From: Bacillota bacterium
Lineage (GTDB): Bacteria > Bacillota > Clostridia > Christensenellales > Aristaeellaceae
Length of the DNA stretch: 64,000 bases
NCBI GenBank assembly: GCA_023459275.1
Contig: JAEWVC010000034.1
Location: 7,879 to 71,878, forward strand
Direction of reading: 5' to 3'
Part shown: in pieces, positions 18,127-26,486 of the stretch
How positions within the stretch are numbered: the first letter of the stretch is position 1
Layout of the letters: each line of letters starts with the position of its first letter
Position numbers and translations under genes: made by a program
The notes under the pieces: generated by a model
Database searches by the model: none
Seen by the model: only the letters and a program-made list of their open reading frames with translations
What the model was told of the DNA's origin: nothing

Positions 18127-18156
18127 AGTATACATGAAAACCATTTACCTTCATAA
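18127..18156 (-). promoter_or_regulatory. Possible promoter for the binding-protein gene
   Basis: On the minus strand, TATACT (18127-18132) with a weak TTATGA 18 bp upstream. The -10 is good and the -35 poor, as expected of an activator-dependent promoter under YesN. Confidence 0.4.
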
Positions 18157-18286
18157 CGCATCAGAATTCCGATTTTGTTCAAATAATTCTGTTATTCTAG
18201 AATTAACCTACGGTTCCTGGTGCGGTGAAAAGAAAATAACCTTTTCCGACCTCTAGCGTATACACCATAACCGAACAGTACCGCAG

Positions 18287-18535
18287 CGCACCATTCGTGC
18301 CTCACGCTGGGAATACGAGGTGGGCACCCCAGAAAGCGATGTCCGGCGAGATGCCGTGGCAACTGAATGCAAGGAATGCTATCTGTACGACCCGGCCGAA
18401 GACCCCCATGAAATCAAAGTCCGTCTTTCCCACAGGCGACAGCCTGCTAAAGATGTTGTATCTGGCAATGATGACTATTACGATAAAATGGGCGGAACGC
18501 AGGCAGGACTGGGGGATGATCTACTCCTAACTTGA
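18287..18535 (+). pseudogene. Possible sulfatase C-terminal remnant
   Basis: The frame reads RTIRASRWEYEVGTPESD and then ECYLYDPAEDPHEIKVRL before a stop at 18535. This resembles the end of bacterial sulfatases, where a basic IRT-x-RWKY string is followed by YLYDLxxDPxE near the C-terminus. The catalytic N-terminal domain and its Cys/Ser motif are absent and the upstream frame is closed, so only a scar remains. It lies within the tRNA-repeat-bounded segment beside a sugar-uptake locus, consistent with a former sulfated-glycan cluster. The assignment rests on a short motif. Confidence 0.45.
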
Positions 18536-18675
18536 GGTGTTCTTTGCCGACCGGCCAAGGTAGATCGATCTGCTATATTCACACTGAATATTTTGAATTT
18601 CCCTATTACAATTAACCACATCCACTTGTGTTATTTCTTTTTACTATCCACTACATATTGTGTTTTTGGCTCCGA

Positions 18676-18735
18676 GGTAGAGCACATCGTTCACATCGAC
18701 GGGGTCACTGGTTCGAGTCCAGTACAGACCACCAA
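18676..18735 (+). repeat. tRNA-Val 3' fragment, attachment-site direct repeat copy 2
   Basis: Same 60 bp as at 7594 with one change (A at 18686, which breaks a pair in the anticodon stem). Here the 5' flank GGCTCCGA (from 18668) still gives a D-stem GCTC/GAGC, but the seven bases that should form the 5' acceptor strand do not pair with ACAGACC. It is therefore a decayed or chimeric tRNA rather than a working gene. CCA is encoded at 18732-18734. Confidence 0.8.
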
Positions 18736-18738
18736 ATT

Positions 18739-18763
18739 GCCGCCCCTGATAGGGCGGTTTTTT
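18739..18763 (+). terminator. Terminator behind the second tRNA fragment
   Basis: CCGCCC/GGGCGG hairpin (18740-18757) followed by TTTTTT. Confidence 0.75.
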
Positions 18764-18801
18764 CATATTCTACAAAATCCGGCGCTGTAGATCATCAAAA
18801 T

Positions 18802-18828
18802 GCCGCCTTTGAACGAGGGCGGCTTTTT
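18802..18828 (+). terminator. Second terminator in tandem
   Basis: GCCGCC (18802-18807) pairs with GGCGGC (18818-18823), followed by TTTTT. Confidence 0.7.
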
Positions 18829-18894
18829 GACATGCGGTTGAAATTCTGAAAACATTTCTCTTTCTAACGTCCAGTGAATGCAAATTATATCCAG

Positions 18895-18941
18895 TTGACA
18901 GAGAAAGAGAGGCGGACTATACTGTAACCGAACATATGTTC
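18895..18941 (+). promoter_or_regulatory. SOS-controlled promoter with LexA box
   Basis: TTGACA (18895-18900) and TATACT (18918-18923) are 17 bp apart. Immediately downstream, CGAACATATGTTC (18929-18941) is a perfect match to the Gram-positive LexA/DinR operator consensus CGAACrnryGTTyC. The box covers the expected start of transcription, so LexA binding would block initiation. A leader of about 160 bp leads to the polymerase gene. Confidence 0.88.
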
Positions 18942-19098
18942 CCTCTCCATAAAAAAATGGTACCCGGGGCTACGGAAGCGCAGCATTGTGCCGCATATTC
19001 CCCAGGACCATTAGGAGTAAGTACCACCGGACTTCGGGACAGACTGATTCTTGCGTTTATGGGCGAATGCTTTTTAAGGAGGTGGCCGGAGAAGAACC

Positions 19099-20622
19099 AT
19101 GCAGGACAGAGCTTACATCGCGATTGACCTGAAATCCTTCTATGCTTCTGTCGAGTGCATAGAACGCGGCCTTGATCCGCTGACCACCAACCTTGTTGTC
19201 GCCGATGCCAGCCGCACCGAGAAAACCATCTGCCTGGCCGTCACTCCGTCTCTCAAGGCGTACGGCATCTCCGGCAGGTCGAGGCTATTTGAGGTGGTGC
19301 AGAAGGTCAGGGAGGTAAACGCGCAGCGGCGGCGCGAAGTGCCGGGACATACTTTTTCCGGCGCCTCCTGCGATGATACCGAATTGAAGTCTTTTCCAGC
19401 CCTCTCGCTGGACTACATTGTTGCGCCGCCGCGCATGGCGCTGTATATAGCGTACAGCACACGGATTTACAATATTTACTTGAAGTACATCGCACCGGAG
19501 GACATTCATGTCTATTCCGTCGATGAGGTTTTGATAGACGCCACCGCCTACCTGAAAACCTATAAGCTCACGGTCCGCGAGCTTGCTTCGAAAATGATCC
19601 TGGACGTATTGGAAACTACCGGCATTACAGCGGCGGCGGGCATCGGCACGAACCTGTACCTTAGCAAGGTCGCGATGGACATCCAGGCAAAGCACATCCC
19701 GGCTGACGCGAATGGCCTGCGGATTGCCGAACTTGACGAAATAGGCTACCGCCGCCTGCTGTGGTCACACAGGCCTCTGACCGACTTCTGGCGTATCGGC
19801 AGGGGGTATGCGAAAAAGCTGGAGGAACACGGACTTTGTACGATGGGTGACATCGCGCGCTGCTCCCTGGGAAAACCTGCCGATTACTTCAACGAAGATT
19901 TTCTATACAGGCTGTTTGGCATCAATGCCGAACTGCTGATCGACCATGCGTGGGGATGGGAGCCCTGCATGATCGCCGATATCAAGGCGTACAAGCCGGG
20001 TGCAAACAGCATCGGATCGGGGCAGGTGCTGCACAGCCCGTATACATCCGATAAGGCAAAGCTGATTGTTAGGGAAATGACCGATCTGCTGGCGCTTGAT
20101 CTGGTGGATAAAAAACTGGTGACAGACCAGCTTGTTTTGTCGGTTGGATATGACATTGAAAGCCTGGCTGACCCGATGATAAAGAAGGCCTATCGCGGGG
20201 AAATCACCACGGACGGCTACGGACGCGCCGTTCCGAAACCGGCGCATGGTTCGGTGAACCTTGGCAGGCCGACATCCTCTACGAAGTATCTGCTGGATGC
20301 CGTAACAGGGCTGTTTGAACGCATCGTTGACAAAAATCTCTTGGTCAGGCGGGTCAATATCGCGGCGAATCACGTTGTCGATGAGGCATCCGCAAAAAAG
20401 AAAGGCACCGTGGAGCAACTTGATCTCTTCACCGATTATTCGGCTGTTCAAGCGCAGAAAGAAGCCGAGGATATCGCCCTGGCGCGGGAAAAGCGAATGC
20501 AGGCGGCAATGCTGTCCATAAAGAAGAAGCACGGGAGAAACGCGATATTGAAAGGCATGAATTTGGAGGATGGCGCGACCACCGTCGACCGAAACAAACA
20601 GATTGGAGGGCACAAGGCATGA
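19099..20622 (+). CDS. Y-family (UmuC/DinB-type) translesion DNA polymerase
   Basis: 507 residues. The palm carries AIDLKSFYASVE (first catalytic Asp near residue 8) and YSVDEVLID (Asp-Glu pair near 138), and the helix-hairpin-helix region includes GIGTNLYLSKVAMD. Near the C-terminus, EQLDLF (about 440) is a textbook beta-clamp-binding motif. The protein is longer than DinB and of the UmuC/ImpB type carried by mobile elements with a YolD partner. Its start codon overlaps no other gene, and the next gene begins on its stop (ATGA). The LexA box upstream predicts induction by DNA damage and mutagenic repair. Confidence 0.92.
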   Translation: MQDRAYIAIDLKSFYASVECIERGLDPLTTNLVVADASRTEKTICLAVTPSLKAYGISGRSRLFEVVQKVREVNAQRRREVPGHTFSGASCDDTELKSFPALSLDYIVAPPRMALYIAYSTRIYNIYLKYIAPEDIHVYSVDEVLIDATAYLKTYKLTVRELASKMILDVLETTGITAAAGIGTNLYLSKVAMDIQAKHIPADANGLRIAELDEIGYRRLLWSHRPLTDFWRIGRGYAKKLEEHGLCTMGDIARCSLGKPADYFNEDFLYRLFGINAELLIDHAWGWEPCMIADIKAYKPGANSIGSGQVLHSPYTSDKAKLIVREMTDLLALDLVDKKLVTDQLVLSVGYDIESLADPMIKKAYRGEITTDGYGRAVPKPAHGSVNLGRPTSSTKYLLDAVTGLFERIVDKNLLVRRVNIAANHVVDEASAKKKGTVEQLDLFTDYSAVQAQKEAEDIALAREKRMQAAMLSIKKKHGRNAILKGMNLEDGATTVDRNKQIGGHKA

Positions 20623-21047
20623 CAGGGGCATATGATGACATCATCCATCTGCCGCACCATGTCTCCATCAAGCGTCCTCGTATGACGGCGATTGACCGGG
20701 CTGCTCAGTTTTCACCGTTTGCCGCGCTGACCGGCTATGACGCCGCCATCAAGGAAACCGCGCGGCTGACTGATGCGAGAGTGGAATTGGACGAATGTTC
20801 AACGAGCACTTTGAGCGATAGATTGCAGATCATAGCGGCGAGCATTGCTGATCAGCCAGAAATCGCAATTACCTACTTTCAGCCAGACAGGATGAAAAGC
20901 GGCGGGTCTTATGTTACTGCTGCCGGTGCGGCAAAAAAGATTGACGAATACAAACGGATCGTTGTGATGGCCGATGGAAGAACGATCCCCATGGATGAAA
21001 TTGCCGGCATAGAAGGGGCGATATTCGAGACGCCCAACGATCCATAA
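20619..21047 (+). CDS. YolD-like protein
   Basis: 142 residues. The sequence contains the YolD-family signatures YDDIIHLPHHVS near the N-terminus, AIDRAAQFSPFAALTGYD and then a C-terminal domain with DGRTIPMDEIAGIEG. YolD proteins are encoded after UmuC-like polymerases in Bacillus prophages and elements and are thought to act as their accessory subunit, standing in for UmuD. The ATG overlaps the polymerase stop codon by 4 bp, so translation is coupled and both are under the LexA-controlled promoter. Confidence 0.9.
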   Translation: MTGAYDDIIHLPHHVSIKRPRMTAIDRAAQFSPFAALTGYDAAIKETARLTDARVELDECSTSTLSDRLQIIAASIADQPEIAITYFQPDRMKSGGSYVTAAGAAKKIDEYKRIVVMADGRTIPMDEIAGIEGAIFETPNDP

Positions 21048-21055
21048 ACGGCAAA

Positions 21056-21078
21056 AAATCCGGCACTGTGACGGATTT
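21056..21078 (+). terminator. Weak terminator after the YolD-like gene
   Basis: AAATCCG (21056-21062) pairs with CGGATTT (21072-21078); only a short T-rich tail follows. Confidence 0.5.
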
Positions 21079-21106
21079 CATTCATTAACAAAACGTAAAG
21101 GCAACG

Positions 21107-21412
21107 TCAATTGTCTTCACAGCTTATTGGCCAGGTAAAAAAGGCAGCTCCTATGCCGCCATCTACGGCTTTGTTGAAGCAGGCAAGGGAGTCGGGTTCC
21201 TCCGCGTACCTCTCGCAATTGACGAGTTGAATATCCTCGATATTCAGAACCTGCCATCCTTCTTCGTCGTGAATATACTTCAATGCCTTTTCTTTTGCGG
21301 AAGCTTCATCGTTTGAATTTACCCAGCAATTTATGTATGCGCCCGCATACTCGTCGCTTTCCTCATTGTTTGGCAAGGGCCTGCCTTCCAGAAAAATATA
21401 GTAAACGTTCAT
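21107..21412 (-). CDS. Hypothetical acidic protein
   Basis: About 101 residues if translation starts at the ATG at 21412 (MNVYYIFLEGRPLPNNE); an upstream extension to 21532 is basic, unlike the rest and without a ribosome site. The protein is acidic with a predicted alpha/beta fold (EKALKYIHDEEGWQVLNIED) and four Cys or Trp positions that might be structural. Single-gene unit between the YolD-like gene and a MazG-like gene. Family not recognised. Confidence 0.5.
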   Translation of the reverse strand: MNVYYIFLEGRPLPNNEESDEYAGAYINCWVNSNDEASAKEKALKYIHDEEGWQVLNIEDIQLVNCERYAEEPDSLACFNKAVDGGIGAAFFTWPISCEDN

Positions 21413-21589
21413 GAAGCACCCCAAATGATGTGAATTTTCAGGTTCCATAGGCAACATGCATAATCGCCACATGCAAGTTTTTGTTTTACGCTTGACGGGC
21501 TGTTCCCATCCTTTCGGGGCAACCCGCTGCATCCATCCTCTGCCGTGCTTTCGGAAACACGTGAAAACTGCATACCGTATTCCCCCTAA

Positions 21590-21913
21590 TCAGTCCGCCT
21601 CCTCCACCGAAAGCAGGAATATTTTTGCCGCAAATCCACCGCGTTCCCGGGCTTTGCGCAGGCGCAGAGTTTCCAGTTCCTCCGGCGTACTTCCATCGGC
21701 AGCGGCCAGCGCATACAAAACCTCGAGTATATCGGCCAGCTCTTCCAGTTCGCCGCTTTCCTCATATTCGGCGATCTCCTCATGCAGCTTGGCTTTCAGC
21801 ATGGCCGGGTACTCCTCCGCTGAGAGGGTGCGGATATCGCACCGTTTCCCGGAGGCGGTGATGATATCAGGAATGCGGTCACGCACGAGTTTGCTGTAGA
21901 TAATATGTTTCAT
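21590..21913 (-). CDS. MazG-like / phosphoribosyl-ATP pyrophosphohydrolase-like protein
   Basis: 107 residues. The N-terminus YSKLVRDRIPDII is the hallmark of a compact all-alpha NTP pyrophosphatase family. The metal site is given by KLHEEIAEY (EExxE-type helix, about 43-52) and ELADILEVLYAL (ExxD helix, about 60-70). Such proteins hydrolyse non-canonical or surplus nucleoside triphosphates. It lies 6 bp after the ceramidase-like gene on the same strand, so the two may be co-transcribed. Confidence 0.8.
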   Translation of the reverse strand: MKHIIYSKLVRDRIPDIITASGKRCDIRTLSAEEYPAMLKAKLHEEIAEYEESGELEELADILEVLYALAAADGSTPEELETLRLRKARERGGFAAKIFLLSVEEAD

Positions 21914-21919
21914 TTTACC

Positions 21920-23224
21920 TTACGCCTCCGCTGAGGATATGCTTCTTGAAAAATCCGGTGCGTTTTCCGCCGCAAACCGGATCAGTTCGGATGCCGAATC
22001 CCGGCGGAGCGGAAACACGCGGCCATGGTAGATGTAATAAATGAGCATCGACCAGTAGACCTCATAGCCGCCCTTGTCGAATTCTTCCTCTGTGGGGAAA
22101 TATCCCGTGCAGCCGTTGGTGTAGCCGCCGAAATAGAACAGGTCATTCTTAAGCTGCGCGGATGTGCGCAGGGCAAACTCGCACATGATCTCGTTGGCCA
22201 CGCCGCACAGGCATCCGCTGCCCAGGGAAAAATACTGGACCTCCACCGTCTCCGCCTGCTCCCGGATGCCGTCATGCAGCAGCCTGCGGACCTCCGCAAG
22301 CCAGCCGCTTCCGTTAATCCCGCAAAGCTTTTGCGCTTCCTCCGCCACATGAAGCGCCCGGTCATAGGGCGGCACATCGGAAACCAGCCGTATCTTCCTG
22401 GAATACATGGCTAGCCGGCTGACCTCCGCCGGGCGCAGGGAAGCAATCACCGGCGCCGTCTTCCGCAGCACGGCCTGCGCCATGTCATCAAGCGCCATGT
22501 CCGAGCGGATGAAACGGACGTCGGCGGCATCAGGAGGCGTCAAAGCGGATTGGAAATACTTTGGGGCAACATTGCCGGAGGCGCCCTGGGTTGCCATCAC
22601 CGGGCAACCGTACGCCTGCGTCAGAACATCCCGGACCGCGCCGAAATAATCCGGGGAAATCAGGTAGTTGTCCGCCTTCAATACGTTGGCATGGGCGGTC
22701 AGCCGCAACAGCAGCAGCCTTGGCTTACCGGTATCCGCATCGCAGATTTTCAAAATCCCGATCCGCTTGTCCAAGGCGGTATTGCCCATGCGCCTGTTCA
22801 CGCCGATATCGGCATAGGCATTCCCCCATGCCGCCATAACGGGGCCCATGGTTTGGAGCGCATCGTACACACAATGCTTCACGCTTTCACACACGAAGCG
22901 AAAATATTCCGGCTGGGCGCTGTCGCTGGGCGCGGCGTGGGTATGGGAAAAACAAAGCATGACCTTTTCCCTGGGCACGGACAAAGCTGATGCGATGATA
23001 TCGCGCAATGTGTTTGCATTCTTTTGGCAAAACCCGATATGATCTATGGCAACAATGCAGCATCTTTCTTCCGCGAGCTGCCACACGGCAACCTGCGCGG
23101 ACAGGGTGTGCAGGATGCCGCGGGACATTTCATCCGCCCTGCCGAAGCCAACGGTTTCCACCGGTCCCAAGGGCGTGATGTCCGCCTGCGCAAACCCGAA
23201 CGTAAGCTTTTGATACCCGCCCAT
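21920..23224 (-). CDS. Neutral/alkaline ceramidase-like protein
   Basis: 434 residues from the ATG at 23224 (GGAG eight bases upstream); the open frame extends to 23308 without support. It opens with FGFAQADITPLGPVETVGFGR, typical of the ceramidase N-terminal domain, and has the His-containing FSHTHAAPS, GVNRRMG and AHANVLK segments that carry zinc ligands and substrate residues in that fold. There is no signal peptide and no C-terminal immunoglobulin-like domain, and it is shorter than true neutral ceramidases (about 650). Many such short homologues in Clostridia have no tested substrate; a carbohydrate or lipid amide is possible. Confidence 0.75.
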   Translation of the reverse strand: MGGYQKLTFGFAQADITPLGPVETVGFGRADEMSRGILHTLSAQVAVWQLAEERCCIVAIDHIGFCQKNANTLRDIIASALSVPREKVMLCFSHTHAAPSDSAQPEYFRFVCESVKHCVYDALQTMGPVMAAWGNAYADIGVNRRMGNTALDKRIGILKICDADTGKPRLLLLRLTAHANVLKADNYLISPDYFGAVRDVLTQAYGCPVMATQGASGNVAPKYFQSALTPPDAADVRFIRSDMALDDMAQAVLRKTAPVIASLRPAEVSRLAMYSRKIRLVSDVPPYDRALHVAEEAQKLCGINGSGWLAEVRRLLHDGIREQAETVEVQYFSLGSGCLCGVANEIMCEFALRTSAQLKNDLFYFGGYTNGCTGYFPTEEEFDKGGYEVYWSMLIYYIYHGRVFPLRRDSASELIRFAAENAPDFSRSISSAEA

Positions 23225-23322
23225 ATCCTTTTCTCCACTTGCGGCGCCTGTTTCAAAGCGGCAGTCCTGCCATTGATGTGCGGACATGAACCGCCTCAGC
23301 CGTCCCATGGCCGGGGCAGCTT

Positions 23323-23694
23323 CTATTTCCGCCAGAAGGTTTTACACTCCGCCTTGTCCTGCATGTTGAACCGGATCAGCTTTTCCAGCAGGGCATAATC
23401 CACCGGCGCATCCCATGGGATGCGTATCAGTTCCTTGGTGTGATCATAGCCCGCCTTTCCGATTTCCTCCGAAAAGCGGCTGATGACCGCCTTTTCCGGG
23501 GCAACAGCCAGATGCGTTTTGGATGCGCTGAAACCGATGATGAAGGTGCCATGATCCGTGAACATGGGCTGGTTCCAGCGCACCTCCGGCATAAGGCCCG
23601 GAAAGGCGGCGGCTATCCGGCCAAAAACCTCTTCGGCCCTGGCCCTATGCAGCGGGTTGTCCATACGGGACAAAAAATCCGCGAATATTTCCAT
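23323..23694 (-). CDS. DUF1801 (YdhG/Fra-like) protein
   Basis: 123 residues with GGAGGGG before the start. The pattern is that of the DUF1801 family, which includes the Bacillus frataxin-like protein: MPEVRWNQPMFTDHGTFI in the middle, then HLAVAPEK and a C-terminal ELIRIPWDAPVDYALLEKLIRF. Members bind iron or act as small chaperones in some species; in others the role is unknown. Its neighbours give no further clue. Confidence 0.8.
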   Translation of the reverse strand: MEIFADFLSRMDNPLHRARAEEVFGRIAAAFPGLMPEVRWNQPMFTDHGTFIIGFSASKTHLAVAPEKAVISRFSEEIGKAGYDHTKELIRIPWDAPVDYALLEKLIRFNMQDKAECKTFWRK

Positions 23695-23719
23695 GCTGTT
23701 CCCCCTCCGTGCAGGCCGC

Positions 23720-23848
23720 TCACCAGAACGTGCCGGAGATAATGGAAGAAATCAGCAGCGGCACCACCATCAATACCGCGATGGCGATGCAGACGATCCG
23801 CACCAGAATCACCTTGCGGGGCGTTTTCTTCTTGGTTTTCACAGCCAT
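23720..23848 (-). CDS. 42-residue single-span membrane protein
   Basis: A short gene with GGAG ten bases before the ATG at 23848. The protein begins MAVKTKKKTPRKVILVRI, a strongly basic cytoplasmic end, followed by one membrane helix (VCIAIAVLMVVPLLI) and a short polar tail ending GTFW. It follows the 421-residue secreted protein gene by 12 bp, so it is probably co-transcribed with it. No family recognised. Confidence 0.65.
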   Translation of the reverse strand: MAVKTKKKTPRKVILVRIVCIAIAVLMVVPLLISSIISGTFW

Positions 23849-23860
23849 AAACGGCGTCTC

Positions 23861-25126
23861 CTACTCTGTCAGGTATTTTGCTGGATCAATGACCAGCGGC
23901 TGCCCCAGCATGGTTAAATGGACACGGAAGGTGCCGGCCTTCGCCCCGTCGGGCAGGAGGAAAGCCACCTCGCCCGTAACGGATTTGTTAAAGCTGAGCG
24001 AGGTATCGACAATTTCCCCGGAGCCGGCAAACCAGGCCTGCGCAAGCTCGCTGCCCTGGTCATCAGTCATAGCAAAGGCCAGTTCGCTGGATACGGTCAT
24101 CTTCTGGACGGCGGTGTTGGTCAGGGTTACATCCACAAGGATATACCGGTACCCTGCGGGCGGGTCGGCCAAACCGCCTTTTTGGGCAAGCTTCATGCCG
24201 TTTACCGCCACTTTCCAGCCGCCCTGGGTATAGGTGCCGTCCTGGCCGGGAACCGAGAAGGTGCCTTGGTCCAGGTCTCCTGTGAGGGGCACGGCCTGGT
24301 CATAGGAAACGTTGCCAAGACGGAAGCCGGCAAGCTCCGTCCATTCCCTGGGGACCAGATAGCAAAGCTTTCCCCGGAGGGTGGGAACCAGGCCCCCAAG
24401 GCGCAGCCCGGCAAGAAGCAGCAGGTTTGCCCCCCGTGTGGGGACAAGGCTTTCATAGGTGACGTCTTCCCCGGTAAGGGTCAACTGCCGGACCAGATTT
24501 GAAACGGAAACAGAACCGTCCTCCCCGGTGACGGTCACATCCAGCAGCACATATTTCATGCCCTCCGGCGCCGTATCCGCAAAGGCGGACAGGCTTTGAA
24601 AAGCGCTGTGGACCTGCAGGGAAAGCCCCTGCTCCTGCGCGGAGAAGACAACCTCGTCCGTATCCCCGGGGGCGGGGCCGTAGCTCTTTCCCAGGGTGAT
24701 CCTGCCCGCAGCCGCGCCATCCGCGGCCGAAAGCACAACAAGATCATAGCCCGCGGCGCTCTCCGGCACCTCAAAAACCAGCCGCAGCCCCGTTTCATCC
24801 TGCTGCAAGCCCGCCGCCAGAACCGAGGTCCTGTTGAACAAAATGGGCACGTAAGCTCTGTTCCGGCTGTCTACCGCCAGCATCAAGCTTTCCGGATTAT
24901 CCGGCCGCCGCGCATCCGCCGCGGCTTTCATCGTAAGGTCCACCACCAGAAACTGGTTCCCCTCCAGCGGCGCGATATCCGGAAGCCCTTTGACAAAACT
25001 TGAGGATGTTACAGTATATGTGATGCCTCCCGAATCGGCCGTTTTCTCCGCAAGCGCAGCGGCCAGCGGGAATAGGGCCATCCATGCCGCCATCGCAAAG
25101 GCAAGCAGGGCAGTTCTTTTTTTCAT
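23861..25126 (-). CDS. Secreted protein with repeated DUF4352-like beta domains
   Basis: 421 residues. A signal peptide occupies residues 1-26 (AFAMAAWMALFPLAAALA). The mature part shows three similar beta-sandwich units of about 125 residues, each with an F-L-V-V-D-L-T or Y-V-L-L-D-V-T strand (residues about 60, 190 and 330), as in DUF4352/telokin-like domains that mediate protein interaction at the cell surface. No lipobox or sortase motif is present. A consensus-like promoter lies 40 bp upstream. Function unknown. Confidence 0.65.
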   Translation of the reverse strand: MKKRTALLAFAMAAWMALFPLAAALAEKTADSGGITYTVTSSSFVKGLPDIAPLEGNQFLVVDLTMKAAADARRPDNPESLMLAVDSRNRAYVPILFNRTSVLAAGLQQDETGLRLVFEVPESAAGYDLVVLSAADGAAAGRITLGKSYGPAPGDTDEVVFSAQEQGLSLQVHSAFQSLSAFADTAPEGMKYVLLDVTVTGEDGSVSVSNLVRQLTLTGEDVTYESLVPTRGANLLLLAGLRLGGLVPTLRGKLCYLVPREWTELAGFRLGNVSYDQAVPLTGDLDQGTFSVPGQDGTYTQGGWKVAVNGMKLAQKGGLADPPAGYRYILVDVTLTNTAVQKMTVSSELAFAMTDDQGSELAQAWFAGSGEIVDTSLSFNKSVTGEVAFLLPDGAKAGTFRVHLTMLGQPLVIDPAKYLTE

Positions 25127-25165
25127 GGTTTTCAGCTCCTTTCCTGAAGCGATTCTTCCTTTGAA

Positions 25166-25194
25166 ATTATATCATTTTCTCCCTTGTCCCACAA
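25166..25194 (-). promoter_or_regulatory. Promoter for the DUF4352-like gene
   Basis: On the minus strand, TTGTGG (25189-25194) and TATAAT (25166-25171) are 17 bp apart. The -35 lies in a small hairpin (CTTGTCC/GGGACAAG) that may terminate the preceding CNNM/CBS gene. Confidence 0.65.
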
Positions 25195-25217
25195 GGACAA
25201 GTGTAAAGAGCACTTCC

Positions 25218-26486
25218 TCAGCTCTCATTGGGCATGGTATCCGCCAGTAAAGGAGCGGGCGGCACGATGCGCACCTGCGTGACCCGGCGCTTCCATACCC
25301 TGGTGGCCTGAACGGTGATGCCTTCGATTTGAAAGCCTTCCCCCACCTTGGGGATCTGGCCCATCTCCTCGGCCACCCAGCCGCCTACGGTATCGGCCTC
25401 GTACTCCTTGCCGATATGGAGCTGGACAAGCAGCTCTTTCAGGCCGGCGCCGCCGTCCACCAGCAGGCTCCCGTCCTCTTCATGGCGGATGGCTTCCAGC
25501 ACATCGTCATGCTCGTCGTAGATCTCGCCCACCAGTTCCTCCAGCACGTCCTCCAGCGTAACGATGCCCTCCGTGCCGCCGAACTCGTCCAGAATCACCG
25601 CCATATGGTTCTTGCTGCTTTGCAGGAGCTTCAAAAGCTTGGAAATCTTCAGGGTGGCCGGTGCATACAGGGCGGGCTTCATCATGGCGTCCACACCTGT
25701 CTTCCCCGCGCGCAGCCCCGCGTAAAAATCCTTTTCATGCAGGATACCGATAATATCGTCCATGGTTTCCCTGTACACAGGCAGGCGGGAATAGCCATGC
25801 TCCAGAAAGGTCTGTGTTGCCTCCTCCATGGTGCAGTCCGCATCCAGGCCCACCACGTCCACCCTTGGGGTAAGGATATCGCGGGCATCCTGATCGGTGA
25901 ACTCAATGGCGGAGCGGATCAGCTCCCCCTCGTGGGCATCCATGCCGCCCTCGCTCTGCGCCTCGTCCACCATGGTGATAAGCTCGTCCTCAATCAGGGG
26001 CTGCTCTTCCCCCGGCGCACGGGCAAGGCCCGTGACGCGGTGCCAGATTTGGTCCGCAAGGGCAAGGGGCGCCAAAAGGGCCAGCAGGATATGGAGGGCC
26101 GGGGCAAGGCGCATGGCCGTTTTTTCAGGCGAAACGCAGGCCAGCGCTCTTGGAACGGCTTCCCCCAGCAGCAGGAGGAGAATGGACACCCCCGCCATGA
26201 CCCATCCAAAACCGGCCCCTCCCCGAATATGCAGCAGCAGGGGGGCCGCCAGGGAAACGGCCAGCATCAGCGCCATGCGGCCGCCCAGCATCATCACAGT
26301 TTGCGGCCTTTCCTGGCGTTCCAAAAGAGCGAAAGCCTTTTCCGCCAGCATATTGCCGCCGAATGCAAGCCCCTTGAGCTTTGGGCGGCTCGCCCGGTCA
26401 AAGGCCGCCCCCGCGGCGGAAAAAACCGCGGACAGCAGCAAAAACAGCAAAGCAGCCAACGCCAGCAAAAGCGAGGTCACGTCCAT
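25218..26486 (-). CDS. CNNM/CBS-domain membrane protein (HlyC/CorC family)
   Basis: 422 residues. The N-terminal CNNM/DUF21 transmembrane domain (about 1-165) is followed by a paired CBS module (TPRVDVVGLD to about 315, with VILDEFGGTEGIVTLEDVLEELVGEI) and a C-terminal CorC_HlyC domain. Such proteins (formerly hemolysin homologues) are linked to Mg2+ or Co2+ transport and homeostasis. Its start overlaps the small upstream gene by 10 bp. Confidence 0.9.
   Translation of the reverse strand: MDVTSLLLALAALLFLLLSAVFSAAGAAFDRASRPKLKGLAFGGNMLAEKAFALLERQERPQTVMMLGGRMALMLAVSLAAPLLLHIRGGAGFGWVMAGVSILLLLLGEAVPRALACVSPEKTAMRLAPALHILLALLAPLALADQIWHRVTGLARAPGEEQPLIEDELITMVDEAQSEGGMDAHEGELIRSAIEFTDQDARDILTPRVDVVGLDADCTMEEATQTFLEHGYSRLPVYRETMDDIIGILHEKDFYAGLRAGKTGVDAMMKPALYAPATLKISKLLKLLQSSKNHMAVILDEFGGTEGIVTLEDVLEELVGEIYDEHDDVLEAIRHEEDGSLLVDGGAGLKELLVQLHIGKEYEADTVGGWVAEEMGQIPKVGEGFQIEGITVQATRVWKRRVTQVRIVPPAPLLADTMPNES

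Noticed and set aside
18661..18734. Functional tRNA at the second repeat
   Set aside because: A D-stem can be drawn but the acceptor stem fails at most positions and the anticodon stem has a mismatch.
18936..19127. 63-codon frame before the Y-family polymerase
   Set aside because: Its ATG lies inside the LexA box at the expected transcription start, so it could not be translated from this promoter.
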